Source: Vespa crabro
Lineage: Eukaryota; Arthropoda; Insecta; Hymenoptera; Vespidae
Direction of reading: 5' to 3'
Assembly: GCF_910589235.1 (NCBI RefSeq)
Contig: NC_060961.1
Coordinates: forward strand, 4,555,001 to 4,619,000
Length of the DNA stretch: 64,000 bases
Each line of letters starts with the position of its first letter. Position 1 is the stretch's first letter. The translations under genes and the position numbers were made by a program. Below the pieces are notes generated by a model. That model saw only the letters and a program-made list of their open reading frames with translations, was not told the origin of the DNA and searched no databases. Positions 41,957 through 55,127 of this stretch are shown one piece after another.

Positions 41957-42766
41957 AAATTTCTTTAGATAGAAAATATAAATGTTGAAAATGTTATTAA
42001 GCATTCACTAACTACATTAAGAAGAAAGTCTTTTCCCAAGGTAAAATGTATACATAAAAGAACGGAATTTCAAAGCTAAGAATTCTTACCAAATGTTTTT
42101 TCTTTAGCAGATTTTATGGATGCTGACCCCATTTTAAGGAGAACTTTAATTAGACTAGTACAACATAATAAAAACATATTCGTGCCATCAGCACGGTAGT
42201 AATAATTATCATTATAAAATTCAATAGAAGGTGAAAACTCGATAATACCAATTTCTTCCTACGAAATAAATAACTTAGAAAAAGCCTAATTCAAAGCTTA
42301 GATATATAATCGACGAGCTCTGAAGATCGTAATAAATTGTAGCAAAATTATAGAATAAGGATGCAATAAAATACAACAGAAAAATTGTGAAGATTCATTG
42401 GAAATTGAAGAAATAGAATAGAATAATTTACGATAAAGCAAGAAACGTTCGAAACAACACGCGTTTAAGAATCTTATTAAACATTACCGTTACGTGACTC
42501 GCCCTTTTAATTATAAACACCTATAATATCTCTCTTTCGAAAGCATTATGCAATATCTAAAAGAGTATAGTAAAATCGTGGGATGAATTAATTAACGTTA
42601 TAAGACGCATTCCCTACGGTCGTTTATTTCTTTCTCGATGCAAAGCGCAATAACTGCATCGTGGATACCCTGTAAATGTGGTTCTCATTAAGTGTGCTCA
42701 CAAAACGGCCTTTACGGGTCGCGTAATTCTATTTTTCCGTATCACGTATATATACGTATATATACG

Positions 42767-42771
<5 letters not shown>

Positions 42772-42820
<49 letters not shown>
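42772..42820. repeat. (TA)n microsatellite
   Basis: A pure ta tract flanked by tatacgta units on both sides. Confidence 0.95.
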
Positions 42821-42823
<3 letters not shown>

Positions 42824-44370
42824 GTATACGCGAGCCTCTTTCTGTAATATGGATAAGAGAAAGAAAGAAAGAGAAAAAAATGTTGATGACGATGATGTTG
42901 ATATTGATAATGGTGGATGATGGTATCAAGTGAAGCACGCTCTTCAAAACATCTAATAATGAATGAAAATCTATAGATCCATGAAACGAAAGAAATTATA
43001 ATACTTTAAAGAGACTACAATACTTTTTCAGAACTATTTCTATAGTGTTACTTTAAAGATAGAAAAAAAGAGAGAGAAAGAGAAAGAAAAAAAGAAAGTA
43101 TAGCAACAATTTCTTTGTATTCCATACTCTCATTTATCTTCATGCACTCAGAGATGTACTCAATACGAATAAGAATGCCTAGATATTTATCCTTTTTTAC
43201 GTTCATGTGTATTCAAAGATGCCAACATAAAACTCTAAGAAATGATAAGAGGAAATAGAGAAGAAAGTAGAAAAAGCTACAATGGTTGATTTTTCTGATA
43301 AAATACGAACGGAACGAAATGAAAAAGAAAGAGGAAATTTTATTTCAATCACCGAAAAAGGCCGATATCGAGTGACACATATTCTATTTTTCATTTTCTT
43401 TTATCACTTTTTATGTTCTATCATTTTTATGTTCAACCGCGATAAAGTTGATAAGATATAAAACTTCATTTCGGCGCTTGTATGCATTTTTTTAAAAAAG
43501 TTATATCGAACATGTAATAAGATCAATAATTGATTTATCATATCGCGTTTATGAAGAAAGAAAATCACTGGTTGTATCGAGGACAAAAAATTATATTTCA
43601 CGTAACGAGTAATATATAATAAGTAAAAGAGAGCGTGAATTTGCTATGACGCGATTAGAAATTCTATAAACATTTCCAAATTTTCAATTAATCAAATATA
43701 AATATTTTATAACATTGATTGTAACAATGCCATGATTATACAAATCTTAATTTCAATCAAATAATCAAGTATGCTTATGAAAAATATAATGACGAATATA
43801 ATTAAAAAAAAAAAAAGAAACATAGTATCACACATAAAAAAAAAGGGAAAATTTCAAGTTCGATTTCTAATGATTCTCATTATCCGAGGAAATTATAACG
43901 ATATGTCTCCCATGTAATTCAAATAATCAACATTCTAAATACATCCTATATGTCAAATATTTCATTATTAGAATTTCTAATCACCTTTATTTCGTTCTCG
44001 ACGTCTCACCTAAAACAATGAAAACGCATCAACTTTAAGAAGCAAAAATACGGCGAGAAGCAATAAAAGAATAGTAATAATTCATATCAGCCAATATAAA
44101 CGATCATAACTAAAACCGTTATAATTATTTAGATATCAGCATATAATTATGATGAATAATAAAAACGTCGATAGGAGAAAAGTAACTGTTGGAAAGAAAG
44201 CGAACATTCATAAGCCAACTCAGATAAGACAGCCACGCGATAAGATCGGCTCGCACGATCGGCTGACACGATCACCAAAGAGGATTTCTGTTCTGGAGGA
44301 CCTCATCGTGTGCCTCTCGTGTGTCCTCCAATCGTGTAAGGCAAGATATCATCATCCAAATCATTAAATC

Positions 44371-44424
<54 letters not shown>

Positions 44425-44650
44425 GCATACATATATCACATATATTATCATATAAATATGTATGTATATAGATACGATTATATAGACATCATATCTATAT
44501 ACGTATGTATATATAAATCATCACATCAACAGCAGCATCGTTATCATCTTTATCATTATCATCATCATCATCATCATTATCATGAATATCATTATTCTTA
44601 TCATCTCACAATCTCTCTCTCTCTCGCTCTCTCTCTCGCTCTTTCTCTCG

Positions 44651-44682
<32 letters not shown>

Positions 44683-46291
44683 TTATATTTTTATAACAAT
44701 ATATCATAGCGTCCACAAGCGTTTCCAAATGAGGAAACAATTTCTTTACCTTTTTCCGCACTTGTATACGGTCGCCATATACGAGCACCACTCTATCCTT
44801 GCTCTCGTTCGAGGTGAGCTGATAGGACAAGCTCTATACGTGGACACGTGTAACACCGTCGTAGAATTGGATTCGTCGTGAGATCGTTTCGTTCATTTGT
44901 TCATTGTTTTCATTTTTTATGAACGTCGCACGTTCATGTGCGCGTCATTTTTGTTATTTTTTGTTTTCGTTTTTGGTTGCGTTCGTTTTCATTCACCGTT
45001 CGTTAGCATCGCATGGAACCGTTCGTCGTTCGTTTGGTGCATTTATTTATTTTTTTTTTTTTTTCGTTCCATTTTTCGTTTTTTCGTTATCGTGACGATT
45101 CCATTCCGTGATGCCGTCAACGATTGGTAGTCGAGCGTTCGTCGATCGAATTGTTGTTTTCGTTTTTTTTTTTTTTTTTTTTTTTCATATCGTCCCGAGT
45201 GTCGTTAAATACATTACACGTCATTTTTGATTTCGCACACTCGCAGCACGCGTTTACGACGACGAGCGGTTTACGTTTTGATATTTTTTTTTTGTGTGTT
45301 CAGTCGTTCCATTGTTTGTCGTTCACATTTGATGAACGCGTTTGGTTCATCCGACATTAATAATGATCAGCGATTTAATTGTTTAGTAATTTCAGAACGA
45401 ACGATCGTTTCGTAAAGAATATGTTATTGCGTGTGTCAAAAATCGAACGGACAAGAAGAGGGAGCCATTGTGGTGTTCGAAGTGCGTTCAAAGTCGATGT
45501 ACGGAGATGTCGATGACGATGAAGATGGTGGCGATGATCGGAATGGCAGTGATGGTGGTTTGATGTTGGTGGTGACGGTGGTGATAGCAGTGGTAGTAAT
45601 GCGACGATGGTCATCATTGCGGTCGTCGTATCCATCAGCATAGAGAATCCAGACATCGAATCATCATCGATCGTCGTCGTTGATGATCCCGGGGGGTCGA
45701 GAGGTCGCATCGATGGAGATAGCACGGAAATGAGGAAATAGAGAAGAATTTGATTGATTGACACAGTAGATTTTCTTTTGGTGTATCTTACTAATTTTTT
45801 TTTTTAATTCATGTCGATTTTCATTTTGTCTTCACCTCGCTTCTCTCTCTCTCTCTCTCTCTCTCTCCCTTTCTCTCCCTCCCTTTCTCTCTCTCTCTCT
45901 CTCTCTCTTTTTCTTTTTCCCTTCCTTGATTTATTCATGACCTCTAGTCTCGAATTATTACGTTTCTTTTCGCTTTCGAGCTTTATAAGAATGTCCTTTA
46001 TATATTCGTTTTTTTACTTTAGTTCACTTTCACACGTATTATCAAATATTTTCATACACGACTCGAATCGTACGTACCTCGAATCGGTAATGTGACTTCT
46101 TGTCAACTAGAAAGAGACTCTTAAAATTTTTTTACTTTTCTCATTTTCCTTTTCATTTCATTTACAGTTTATACAAATATCAATCGAATTGCTTTATATC
46201 GATCTCTATACATATATAATGTATGTGTCATGTATATATTGTACATGAAGATTTATCTCGACATATCGATTTCTTACTACGTAGCGGACAC

Positions 46292-46402
46292 TCAAAATGA
46301 GGCCTCGACGAGGTAAGTGCCGTCCATGGCGACCCCCGTCTGCCCACCCTGGGCCCCGGAAACTTGGGCCCTTGTAGCTGGGATGTACTGACTGTACGCC
46401 TG
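46292..46402 (-). CDS. Candidate last exon of the minus-strand gene
   Basis: A minus-strand acceptor (gtgtgaatttcag) precedes 36 codons in phase 0, starting QAYSQYIPATRAQVSGAQGG and ending MDGTYLVEASF, then TGA at 46294-46292. The base composition is much more GC-rich than the surroundings, and the Gln, Gly and Ala content resembles the rest of the candidate gene. A minus-strand AATAAA at 45935-45930, about 360 nt downstream, could end the transcript. The product is not recognised. The YSQY and YLVE pieces recall C-terminal tails of RNA-binding proteins, but this cannot be confirmed here. Confidence 0.55.
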   Translation of the reverse strand, partial: QAYSQYIPATRAQVSGAQGGQTGVAMDGTYLVEASF

Positions 46403-46497
46403 CTGAAATTCACACCACAAGCACACACTACATTGTTGCACGCCAGACTGACCTATCCTAAGTTTTTCTTTTATTTTTATACAGATCTTCCTCACTT

Positions 46498-46550
<53 letters not shown>

Positions 46551-47136
46551 TTCTTTCACACACGCACACACATAGACACACTCACGCACGTACAAACATA
46601 CGATCTTTCTTTTTATTTTTCCTTTTTATTTTCTTTCTAAGTCTTTACTATTTATAGCTAGATACTACGTGAAATATTTCTGAAGAATATTCTTGGGAGA
46701 AAGATATAATGTCAACCCTTTCGTCGACTATTTTTCGCGAAAATATTCTTCACAAATTCACGTTCCTGGAAAGGTCACTATTGGAAATTATGGCATCGCG
46801 ATATATATCTATCTAACTCGTTTCATCCTACATGGAGACATACGAGATCGAGCCTCGCGCACAAGACTCGATTTATCATAATCCATTTAAGGGCTATATA
46901 CCTAAACAATACTTTTCACCTTAAGTGAATCCTCAGTACGAGGAAATCGTTATATAGAGTGATAAATAAGACTCGTCCTGATGGTCGAATTATTTTTATA
47001 AGCGGACATTTTGCTATAGAATAATGTCCGTAAATACTTAAATGAAATGACGATGACTTTCATTTCATTGTCCTATTCTAAGTCTACACATGTCACGATC
47101 TATTCCTAATTTATAGTTTCATAGATTTCTTTTCGG

Positions 47137-47235
47137 TAAAATTATGGGTAATAAGTTTTACAATTAGACATAATAATAGGGCATTATAAATATTTACGAT
47201 AAAATTCTGGATAATAAATTCTACGATTAGATATA
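47137..47235. repeat. Pair of 36-bp direct repeats, 63 bp apart
   Basis: The copies at 47137-47172 and 47200-47235 agree at about 30 of 36 positions (taaaatt-tgg-taataa-tt-tac-attaga-ata). The segment lies in otherwise featureless AT-rich DNA, possibly intronic for the minus-strand gene. Confidence 0.6.
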
Positions 47236-48382
47236 TCGTTTTAATCTCTATTTCGTGCCTTGTTACATGAACGTCAGAAAATTATTTTTACTCACGTAAT
47301 CCTTTACTGTGTTTCGTTGTCTTTCGACAAAACCTTTCGACTTCTGACCTACAAATGTCAAGAATTTTTCGAAATAGGCCAGCTACCTGCCTGTTTTGCG
47401 AAAGGAGAGATGCGAGAACTTTAAGTTCGTAGTACGAGGACTCTCGTGACGTTCTTATGACACCTGTCAGTGCTTTACGTACTTGTTACACGACATACTC
47501 GTCTATAGCATTACGATGATAACTTACATTGAACCTTCAGACATCATAATGGAAGATCAATATTCTTTGAACGATCACAAATGATATATAAACGCGTATG
47601 ATTTAAAGGAACGTTACTACTTCTTGAAATATTTCAACCATTAGTTTTGAATCTAAATGGATGAATAATAGCGATAAAACGTAGAACATGTTCCATTTAA
47701 TCTGTAAATTTATAATTCGAAGGTTACTTTTCCTTTATAAAAATATCGAACATAGATTCGAAACACTAAAGCATTTTTATTCTTGAGAATCTATTTCAAG
47801 CAGAACGAAATAAAAATTGTACGAAAAATAATCAAAAGTTTGTATTATTCCGACAGTGACACGATCGAATAATCGAAGAGATTTATAAAAAGAAGCAAAA
47901 GAGTCGATCGAGAACGAAGAAATTTCTGCGTATTTCCTGCGCGAATTCTTTGTCCTATTTAAATAAATGAGTATCGGTTGAGTGGTATTAAACAATGAAA
48001 CGTTCTCAACAATTGCATACTTCATGATTAGCAATTAAAGCATATATCGTTTATTCTCTCCTCTCGTTAGGAGAACACCTAACGTGAAGTGTTATTGAAG
48101 AAAAAACATAATAATAATAATAATAATAATAATAGTAATAATAATAAATAATAAAATAAAGGAAACTATGAAAATGGGCGAACATGTCGAAGAAATAATA
48201 ATAAAATAAAAAATACTTATTGCAAGAATAACTTGATATGAGAATTACTTAACTCAGGAACATCAATGCTGTTTTTTCTCAGACATCGCAATGAGAGCAC
48301 GAAACGAAATTATTGGAGATTCCCATTTTTCTTTTTCTCACCCCAATTTTTTTCCCCCGTTTATGTACATAAACGCACGGGC

Positions 48383-48406
48383 ACGTACGTAAGTACTTAC
48401 GTACGT
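48383..48406. repeat. Perfect 24-bp palindrome
   Basis: The half-site acgtacgtaagt is followed directly by its exact reverse complement with no spacer. The surrounding sequence is rich in acgt and gtac steps, so slippage from a simple tract is possible, but the symmetry is exact. Confidence 0.75.
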
Positions 48407-48517
48407 ATGTTTGCGCTATATTTTAAACTTGATCCAACATTCGTAACGTTCGTAAACAAGTATGAATAAAACGGACGTATAATAAATCGTCCGATTAACG
48501 GAGATAGTCGGAACGTT

Positions 48518-48775
48518 CTATAAAATTTGTGTCCAACGGTAATCCCTAACGGTTCCCCACTTGGAAATATTTCCTTTTAATCCTCAAAGGATAAAGAAGT
48601 TCTAATTATCGTGATTAAAAAAACAAATATAATTGTATTCACTTCGAAATGATTAATTAGTATGGGCAATCGATCATAGATAAACGTTGAAAAAATAATA
48701 AGAATACACGTAAGTACATTAATTAATCAGTATAATGAAACATAGTTCCTCACCGTTGGAACACGAATTTCATAA
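48518..48775. mobile_element. Small element with 24-bp inverted repeats
   Basis: The left end (48518-48540, ctataaaatttgtgtccaac plus ggt) and the complement of the right end (48752-48775, ttatgaaattcgtgttccaa plus cggtg) match at roughly 20 of 23 positions. The interior of about 210 bp is AT-rich without a coding frame. Target duplications are not clear. It is probably a MITE-like relic. Confidence 0.45.
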
Positions 48776-48781
48776 GACATA

Positions 48782-48782
<1 letters not shown>

Positions 48783-48846
<64 letters not shown>

Positions 48847-49087
48847 AATATATATACAGATGTGGAACAATAACAAAGTGCCAACAGTAAAAACAACAAG
48901 TTAAACATTCCCAACTATAAATCGGCTATAGCAAAAAGGTTTCGTAATTCATTTTTAGAGGTGAGGAACAAAAGAACAGTCATTTGTACTTTGTTAAAGA
49001 AATCTTACCTTAAACAGGAGGATACATTTTCTACGGGGTGCACAAGTTTTTTTTTTTTGTAAAGAGACACGTTTTTATATATTTATA

Positions 49088-49130
<43 letters not shown>
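48783..49130. repeat. Two (TA)n tracts
   Basis: Pure ta tracts at 48783-48839 and 49077-49130 separated by ordinary AT-rich sequence. Confidence 0.9.
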
Positions 49131-49137
<7 letters not shown>

Positions 49138-50269
49138 TGATATAGTATATACATATATCAGAATATATTATACTTGAAATGTATATGTACACGTGTGTGT
49201 TATCAACGTCCGGTTCACTGTATAATAGAAAAGAAACAGGAATATCCAGACATCGTTACTTGTCTCCCTACGATCACAGCCTTTTGGAAATTTCTAATTT
49301 ATCAGCTCGAGAAATTCATATAGAATTATAACTATTTCACAGTGACACTTTTGAATTACCAACGATTTAATGTTTTCAAGGATCTTAATTATATGTTGAT
49401 TGATCGTTCAAAGGAGTATATTCAGAACGTGCACATGTACTACGAGACTGAGTGACTAACTCGTAATTAATCTCCCTCTCACGTGACAGCTCAATTCCAA
49501 TAAAATCATCGAAGGATAGACAGGCCATAGATTAAATTTTCGTTTATATCAAACGATTACTTATATGAATTTTCGAACATATCCTTCGCATCCCTTTTGG
49601 AAAAGAGAATTAACTCGATTGTGAAAATATATCTAGATGATATTGTTGGATGTACTACTAGCGATATTCAAATGTGGACCACTGCCAGTCTTCGACGATT
49701 GACCTGTTGAGCGTTAATTAATCGACCTCGCAAATGTTCGTCGCTACGATAAAGTCGTTACTGTTTATAAACGACACTTATAAAGTATAACGTTATTCCC
49801 TTATCATTGCGATAGTAGGGTATTTGCCAAGAGAGAAATGAAAAAAAAAAAAGAAAAATAGATAGATAGATAGATAGTTAGATAAAACTCGATTATGACT
49901 CCATTTATCATTTGACACGGCTGTGATCGACGCAGGTAGACAAGGTACAACGACTACTCGGTAATTAATCTTCCCCTTGTGGTGACAAGGACGCGAAATA
50001 CTGTTGGGGATCGATGAAAAACGAATGATACGGAATAATAGGGTTGAGAGTAGAGGTAAGGGTAGTGGTGATACTGGATTCGCGGACACTCATATATTTC
50101 TAGTGGAGAAGCTGCAACGAATTCGCTGCGACAGCGGCAGCCTCCACCGCTTTTCTTTTTACGAGGAGACGAGGGCTGGATGGAACGGCGAGGGTCGTTC
50201 AAACGTGGTGCTCGTTACTGGGTTAACGACGAGAGGATCGACTGAGCTTTTTAGACGGACACTTAAGAT

Positions 50270-50335
50270 TCAATTTTGTCTTGCCTGGTTGATCTGAAGT
50301 GGATGCTCCACTACAGGCTCCTGCTGTTCCTTCGG
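50270..50335 (-). CDS. Candidate 3' exon of the minus-strand gene (alternative C-terminus or GC-donor internal exon)
   Basis: A minus-strand acceptor (atgcatag) precedes a phase-0 frame: PKEQQEPVVEHPLQINQ, then ARQN and a TGA at 50272-50270. It follows the phase-0 end of the 63.8-kb exon without a frame shift. After codon 17 (CAG) comes gcaaga, a good GC-type donor. The exon may therefore be internal (50335-50285), spliced in frame to the 46.3-kb exon. The CG-rich DNA below it (about 50040-50270) could be 3' UTR. Confidence 0.4.
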   Translation of the reverse strand, partial: PKEQQEPVVEHPLQINQARQN

Positions 50336-51980
50336 CTATGCATTATTCATAAAAGCAACTCGTGTTATACATTATAACGTAGATTATGCTCCGGTTAATT
50401 CGACGCGATGTCATCGTTCTCTCAACGATGACTTTTTCTCTTTTTTCTTTTATTCCTTATTTTATTATACATACTTTCTTCGCCTCAAGCGACGAATTTT
50501 ATCGCAACGAATGATATGACTTATTCGTGAAGATCGATATGTTTCCAACGATATTTCGATGATTCTATATGATAGCGATGCAAACGAATTTGAAGATTGA
50601 CAAAAACAAAAAGGAAAAAGAAAAAATAGGAATTTTTCAAGTGAAAATTCCACATATCGATATTCAGGACAAGTTATTTTGACAACGTCAAATAAAATAT
50701 AGATATCTATATACATACGTATGTATGTATCCGAATGTAATTCGATATTCAAAAGTAGAAATAGTAGAAGTATTTGTTTTAAAGATCGAAGCCATAGCTT
50801 TCGTGTATGAGTTTCACAAAAATTTTGTGAAACGACATTGAAAAATAACATTATCAAAGTTTAGTTATAGCCAATGGCTATGGAGACGATGATGACAACA
50901 ATTGTAACGCTCGCAGCTGTGCTTTCTACATTATCGATCGGTTAATTAAAAATTGGTCAATGAAATAAACCATAAGAACGCTCTTACTCAATGTTAAAAT
51001 ATTCATTTTTACGATTTATGCGTGTTACGAAGAGGCGATACAAACTTTTACATTATTTATATTAAATTTTTATAAAACAACAAGTAATAATAATTATGAA
51101 CATTATAATGATACACATCAAAGATAATCGTTAATTTTAAATAAATTGTATATACAAAATTCATTTCAAAATTTTTAATATAAAAAATTCATTATCTTTC
51201 TCGAAAATTAATTCCCCGTTTCTAATTAATTAGATATAAGGACCCTAATTGAAGCAAGTATTATCCACAATAGAAATGTTGAATATCTGATGATCTTATT
51301 ATAAATGATCAATGATTCAGTGATACATTGATATAATAATCCATCCATGATACGATTTAATATAAAATATTCTTCTGCTTTATTAAAATAATCCGATATA
51401 GATAAACATAATAGATGCTAAGTATTAGACAAAATTATTGACTATTCGTTTTAGCTTTTATAGAACTTTGTGAATGATGCAAATAAATATTTTCACTTTG
51501 CATGATTTTCATTCGTCGTCCGAAAAAGTGGGACAAAGAAAACTCGTTAAAGCAAAATCTTGGTCACAATTGTTACTTTTGTTATTTCAGAAAATACTTA
51601 TAGTTCGATCTTCGTTCATTTTTTTTTTTTTTTATATTCACGATTTCAATGATTTCAACGATTTCATTTAAGACAGTTAAAACAATCAATGAAACGTCTT
51701 ATAATGTCCTCTACAATTTCGTTTCGATCGACCCTACCCAATGGAAACATTTATTCGATCTTAAATGCTTTCATTGTTGAAAGTTTGAGAGAGAATAATT
51801 AATGCCCGGTCGAACTGCGAGATTTATTGAGGTCTTGCCTTGGCAGTTCTGACACACAAAGCTCTTCGCGATAATTTAATTGCCACCCCTGTGATCCAGT
51901 TCTTTGAAAGCATACCGCCTTTGCTAACTAGAGAGGATGCAGAGTGCTGCGTCAACGATGGGAAGAGAGAGAGAGACAGA

Positions 51981-52013
<33 letters not shown>

Positions 52014-52542
52014 TAAGAGAGAGAGAGAGAGAGAGAAAGAAGAGAAATAGTCGTTTGCTATAAGACATAGACGTCGTTTTCATCGGTACGCTTTTCACCC
52101 TCTCTCTACGAGTCGATGCACCTGCGACCCGATTTTAATCGGAGAAATTTTGCACCTTCGTGATTGCTCATACAGAGTAACGTATGGAAAACGAGCAAAC
52201 ATAATAGAAACTAATACGAATAACATATCGAGTATTCGTTTTAACGAATCTGTGTCCACGTGGAAGGGAAAAAGGTTTGATAGTCAATGGATTAGAGAGA
52301 AGCGAGCGCAAAGCGGAGCTTAATGAATACCTGAGTTACCGAATCACTCTCATCCTCTCTCATTCTCTCTCTCTCTCTCTCTCTCCTCTTCTCTCATTCA
52401 CTCTCTCAATGTGCTCACACGTCTCTTTCACCCTTCTCTATTTCTATCCCTCTTTCTCTCCGTTTCCCTACTTTGCCCGTTCTCCTCTTTCTCTCTCGCT
52501 TTCTTTTTTTCTCTCTTTCTCTCTTTCTCTCTTTACCTCTCT

Positions 52543-52606
<64 letters not shown>

Positions 52607-52726
52607 CTATACAGTGAACCTCTTTTCTTCATGTCTCTATACAGAGGATCAACTAGAGTTTTTGAAATGAAGGAAAGGAAAAAGAGCGAACCCGATCAAA
52701 GTGCCGTGCCGTGATAGAGCGCGTTT
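50336..52726. other. Non-coding block
   Basis: AT-rich up to about 51.7 kb, then a GA tract (51965-52037) and the large CT tract. No supported exon before the 52727 candidate. Confidence 0.45.
52361..52604. repeat. Compound (CT)n tract, about 240 bp
   Basis: The longest pyrimidine repeat in the window, ending in a pure ct run of about 60 bp. It lies upstream of the possible first exon at 52727. Confidence 0.9.
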
Positions 52727-52747
52727 ATGCGGCCCGCCGAGCTGGAG
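52727..52747 (+). CDS. Possible first coding exon: ATG, seven codons, then donor
   Basis: ATG CGG CCC GCC GAG CTG GAG (MRPAELE) is followed directly by gtaaagtaag, in a CG-rich pocket (52685-52747). If real, this would be a 5' UTR plus first-codons exon of a + strand gene. Its phase-0 end would read into the 44-codon frame of the 61070 acceptor. This rests only on composition and the donor. Confidence 0.22.
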
Positions 52748-53660
52748 GTAAAGTAAGAATTTATTTGAATGCTTTGAAAAGCAAATTTCTTAGACGTTCA
52801 GGTGCGCCATACGTCTCTCGGCTTTTACCTTTAAAAGAACTTTTTTTCGCTATCTCTACGACCCAATAATGGAATCGAATAAGTCAAATATGTCGTGTGT
52901 TCCAATTTGAAATCCTTTTTAGAATAACCGTCGAAGGTTCTGCGAGAAGTGTGACCTTTTATTTTTAGATTGAGTTCGTTTAAAATACAAGGTGGCCCAT
53001 TTAACGTTGCAATTTCATAAGAATTTTTCATTTTCGACAATAATTGTGTTCAACGATTAAAGAAGAAATATTTTCATTATTGATACTTTCTTTTTTTTTT
53101 GCCTTTCCCGAGATTCATGAAATGTTCAAGAGTTTTCCCGCATAATAACGATAAAAAAAAGAAAACATTTCTTATTCACTTTCAAAATAGGAATAAAATT
53201 ATATTTTTATAATCCTTATATTTATGAATAAAGTTCCAAATATTTTAAGGGTCGGTTAAAATTTTTTTATCAAAGAAAATAGTTCACAAATATAATATAA
53301 ACACTTACTACTATTATTCAGGTAAAATATCGTAAAAGTTCGCATGACGTTCTCTTTGTCATATTATGCATAATGATTTAAATAAAATTTATTTCTAAAT
53401 AGATGCTTTGAAAAAAAGAAAGAAGAAAATCGAGAAGAATTTAATTCTCGATAATTCTTTGTAACTCGGATTAATGCATATTCATATATATCAGGATTAA
53501 AGAAAATATTTATGCGTTAAACGGACGTGTATCGAAGAAAGGTGAAAAAAAAAAAAAGAAAGTATGATTTTATTTGAATACTGTAACATGTTAGCTCCTT
53601 GGAGAGTAAAAAAAGAAAAGGCGGAAAAGTGACGGTAGCTAGTGGCTCAGTCATTATGTG

Positions 53661-53700
<40 letters not shown>

Positions 53701-54264
53701 CCCCACTTTTTTTTCTTTTTCTCACCCTTCGTTTTTTTTCTTTTTTTTTCCCGATTCACGGCACATTACTTTCACGTCTAAGGCGAGATCAAAAAGAGGT
53801 ACATAGATGCAGTCAGAGAAAACAGAGGCTAGAAAAGAGACAGAGAAAGAAGAAGAACGATTTCTCGACATCGCTCCCAAGAGTCGCCAGGAAAACCATG
53901 AAAACGTATAGGCTCTCATATATTTCAACGTATTTTCGCGAGAGTTGCAGCGAGAAAAGAAGACAAACGACTTCGTCGTTTGTCCCTTTTGTCATCTCTT
54001 TCTTCATCGTGCAACGTCTCTACGAACGTGAACCGGATGCATTTTTCTTTTCTCTTTTTCTTCCTTTTTTACGATGACGTCATGGTGGACAAGACGAAAA
54101 AGTAAGACACCTTACTCGAAGATATATACACCCTCGTATTTCAATGTTTTTATCCAAGTGCTACGATTTAACCTGTCGAAAATTCAACTCGAGGACATGC
54201 TCAAGAATATCCCAATGAAAGTTTCAGTATTTCAAGACCAAGGTCTTACCAACTCTTTCATATG

Positions 54265-54317
<53 letters not shown>

Positions 54318-54558
54318 CGAGAGCAAAAATAAAGACAAGAAATTAAAGTGCTGAAAGTGTTTTCCTATAGGAATGAATATATGAATTTCATCGATAACAT
54401 ATCGATTAAATATTTTTTTTTATATCACAGTATAGAAAGATCCTTTTGTGACGATTAATTTTATATTATTTTTATCATCATCGAAAAAAGAAAATCAAAA
54501 GAAAAAGTCAAAGATAGCAAAATTTAAAGAAAGAGAGAGAATGAGAAAGGGAGAGAGA

Positions 54559-54589
<31 letters not shown>

Positions 54590-55047
54590 CAATAACGATT
54601 GTTAAAGTAAACTAAGGAGGTAAACCAAAACCACGTCTAATTATAATAGGTAATATCTAATTCTGTAGTACATTACTCCTTTAATTAATTTCCGTGCGAC
54701 AAGGAAGTAATATCGATTAGCAACATTGAAGTGCAGGAAACTTTCGAATCAATAATTATAATCAAAAGGAAAACTTCTGTCTCTTTTAAGTACAAACGTT
54801 TTCGAATGAAATTCTCCTTTAAAAAGAAGTAAATTAAATTCACCGGAAACAGTCGAAGAAAAGTTTAAAAAGATTTAAAGTAACATGAAACGATTAATCG
54901 CTAAAACGACGAAGAATGTTTCTCTTTTCTTTTCGCTGTTCCTTTTATTGAAATAAAAGAAAAATGTTTTGTTCTTGCCATTTCAAATCTTACAGGTCAA
55001 ACCTCATACAGACGCTTTGTCTTTTCCTTTCTCTTTCTTTCTCTCTG

Positions 55048-55127
<80 letters not shown>

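Larger units (their letters stand above)
39580..46291. other. Non-coding block, probably intron and 3' UTR of the minus-strand gene
   Basis: AT-rich DNA with TA tracts (41887-41956, 42772-42820, 44372-44422) and CT tracts (44613-44684, 45842-45908). The part at 44880-45700 is richer in cg steps (cgttcg, cgatcg) and could be transcribed sequence belonging to the minus-strand transcript ending near 45.9 kb or lower. No additional exon could be defined. Confidence 0.45.
46403..50269. other. Intron-like block of the minus-strand gene
   Basis: Holds a CT tract (46496-46555), the 47137 direct repeats, an AAT tract (48108-48147), the palindrome, the 48518-48775 element and two TA tracts (48783-48839 and 49077-49130). 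No further exon is supported. Confidence 0.45.

Noticed and set aside
46312..46320. Perfect + strand donor-like gaggtaagt
   Set aside because: It lies within the minus-strand candidate last exon, and no convincing + strand exon precedes it. Probably chance.
50283..50292. gcctggttgat, resembling the start of 18S rRNA
   Set aside because: The match stops after about ten bases and no rRNA sequence follows.
52277..52714. 145-codon + strand open frame
   Set aside because: Almost entirely Leu/Ser from a CT tract; only the last residues come from ordinary sequence.
53658..54346. Two + strand frames of 139 and 90 codons
   Set aside because: They are built from CT and T-rich tracts plus a TA microsatellite, with no paired splice sites.
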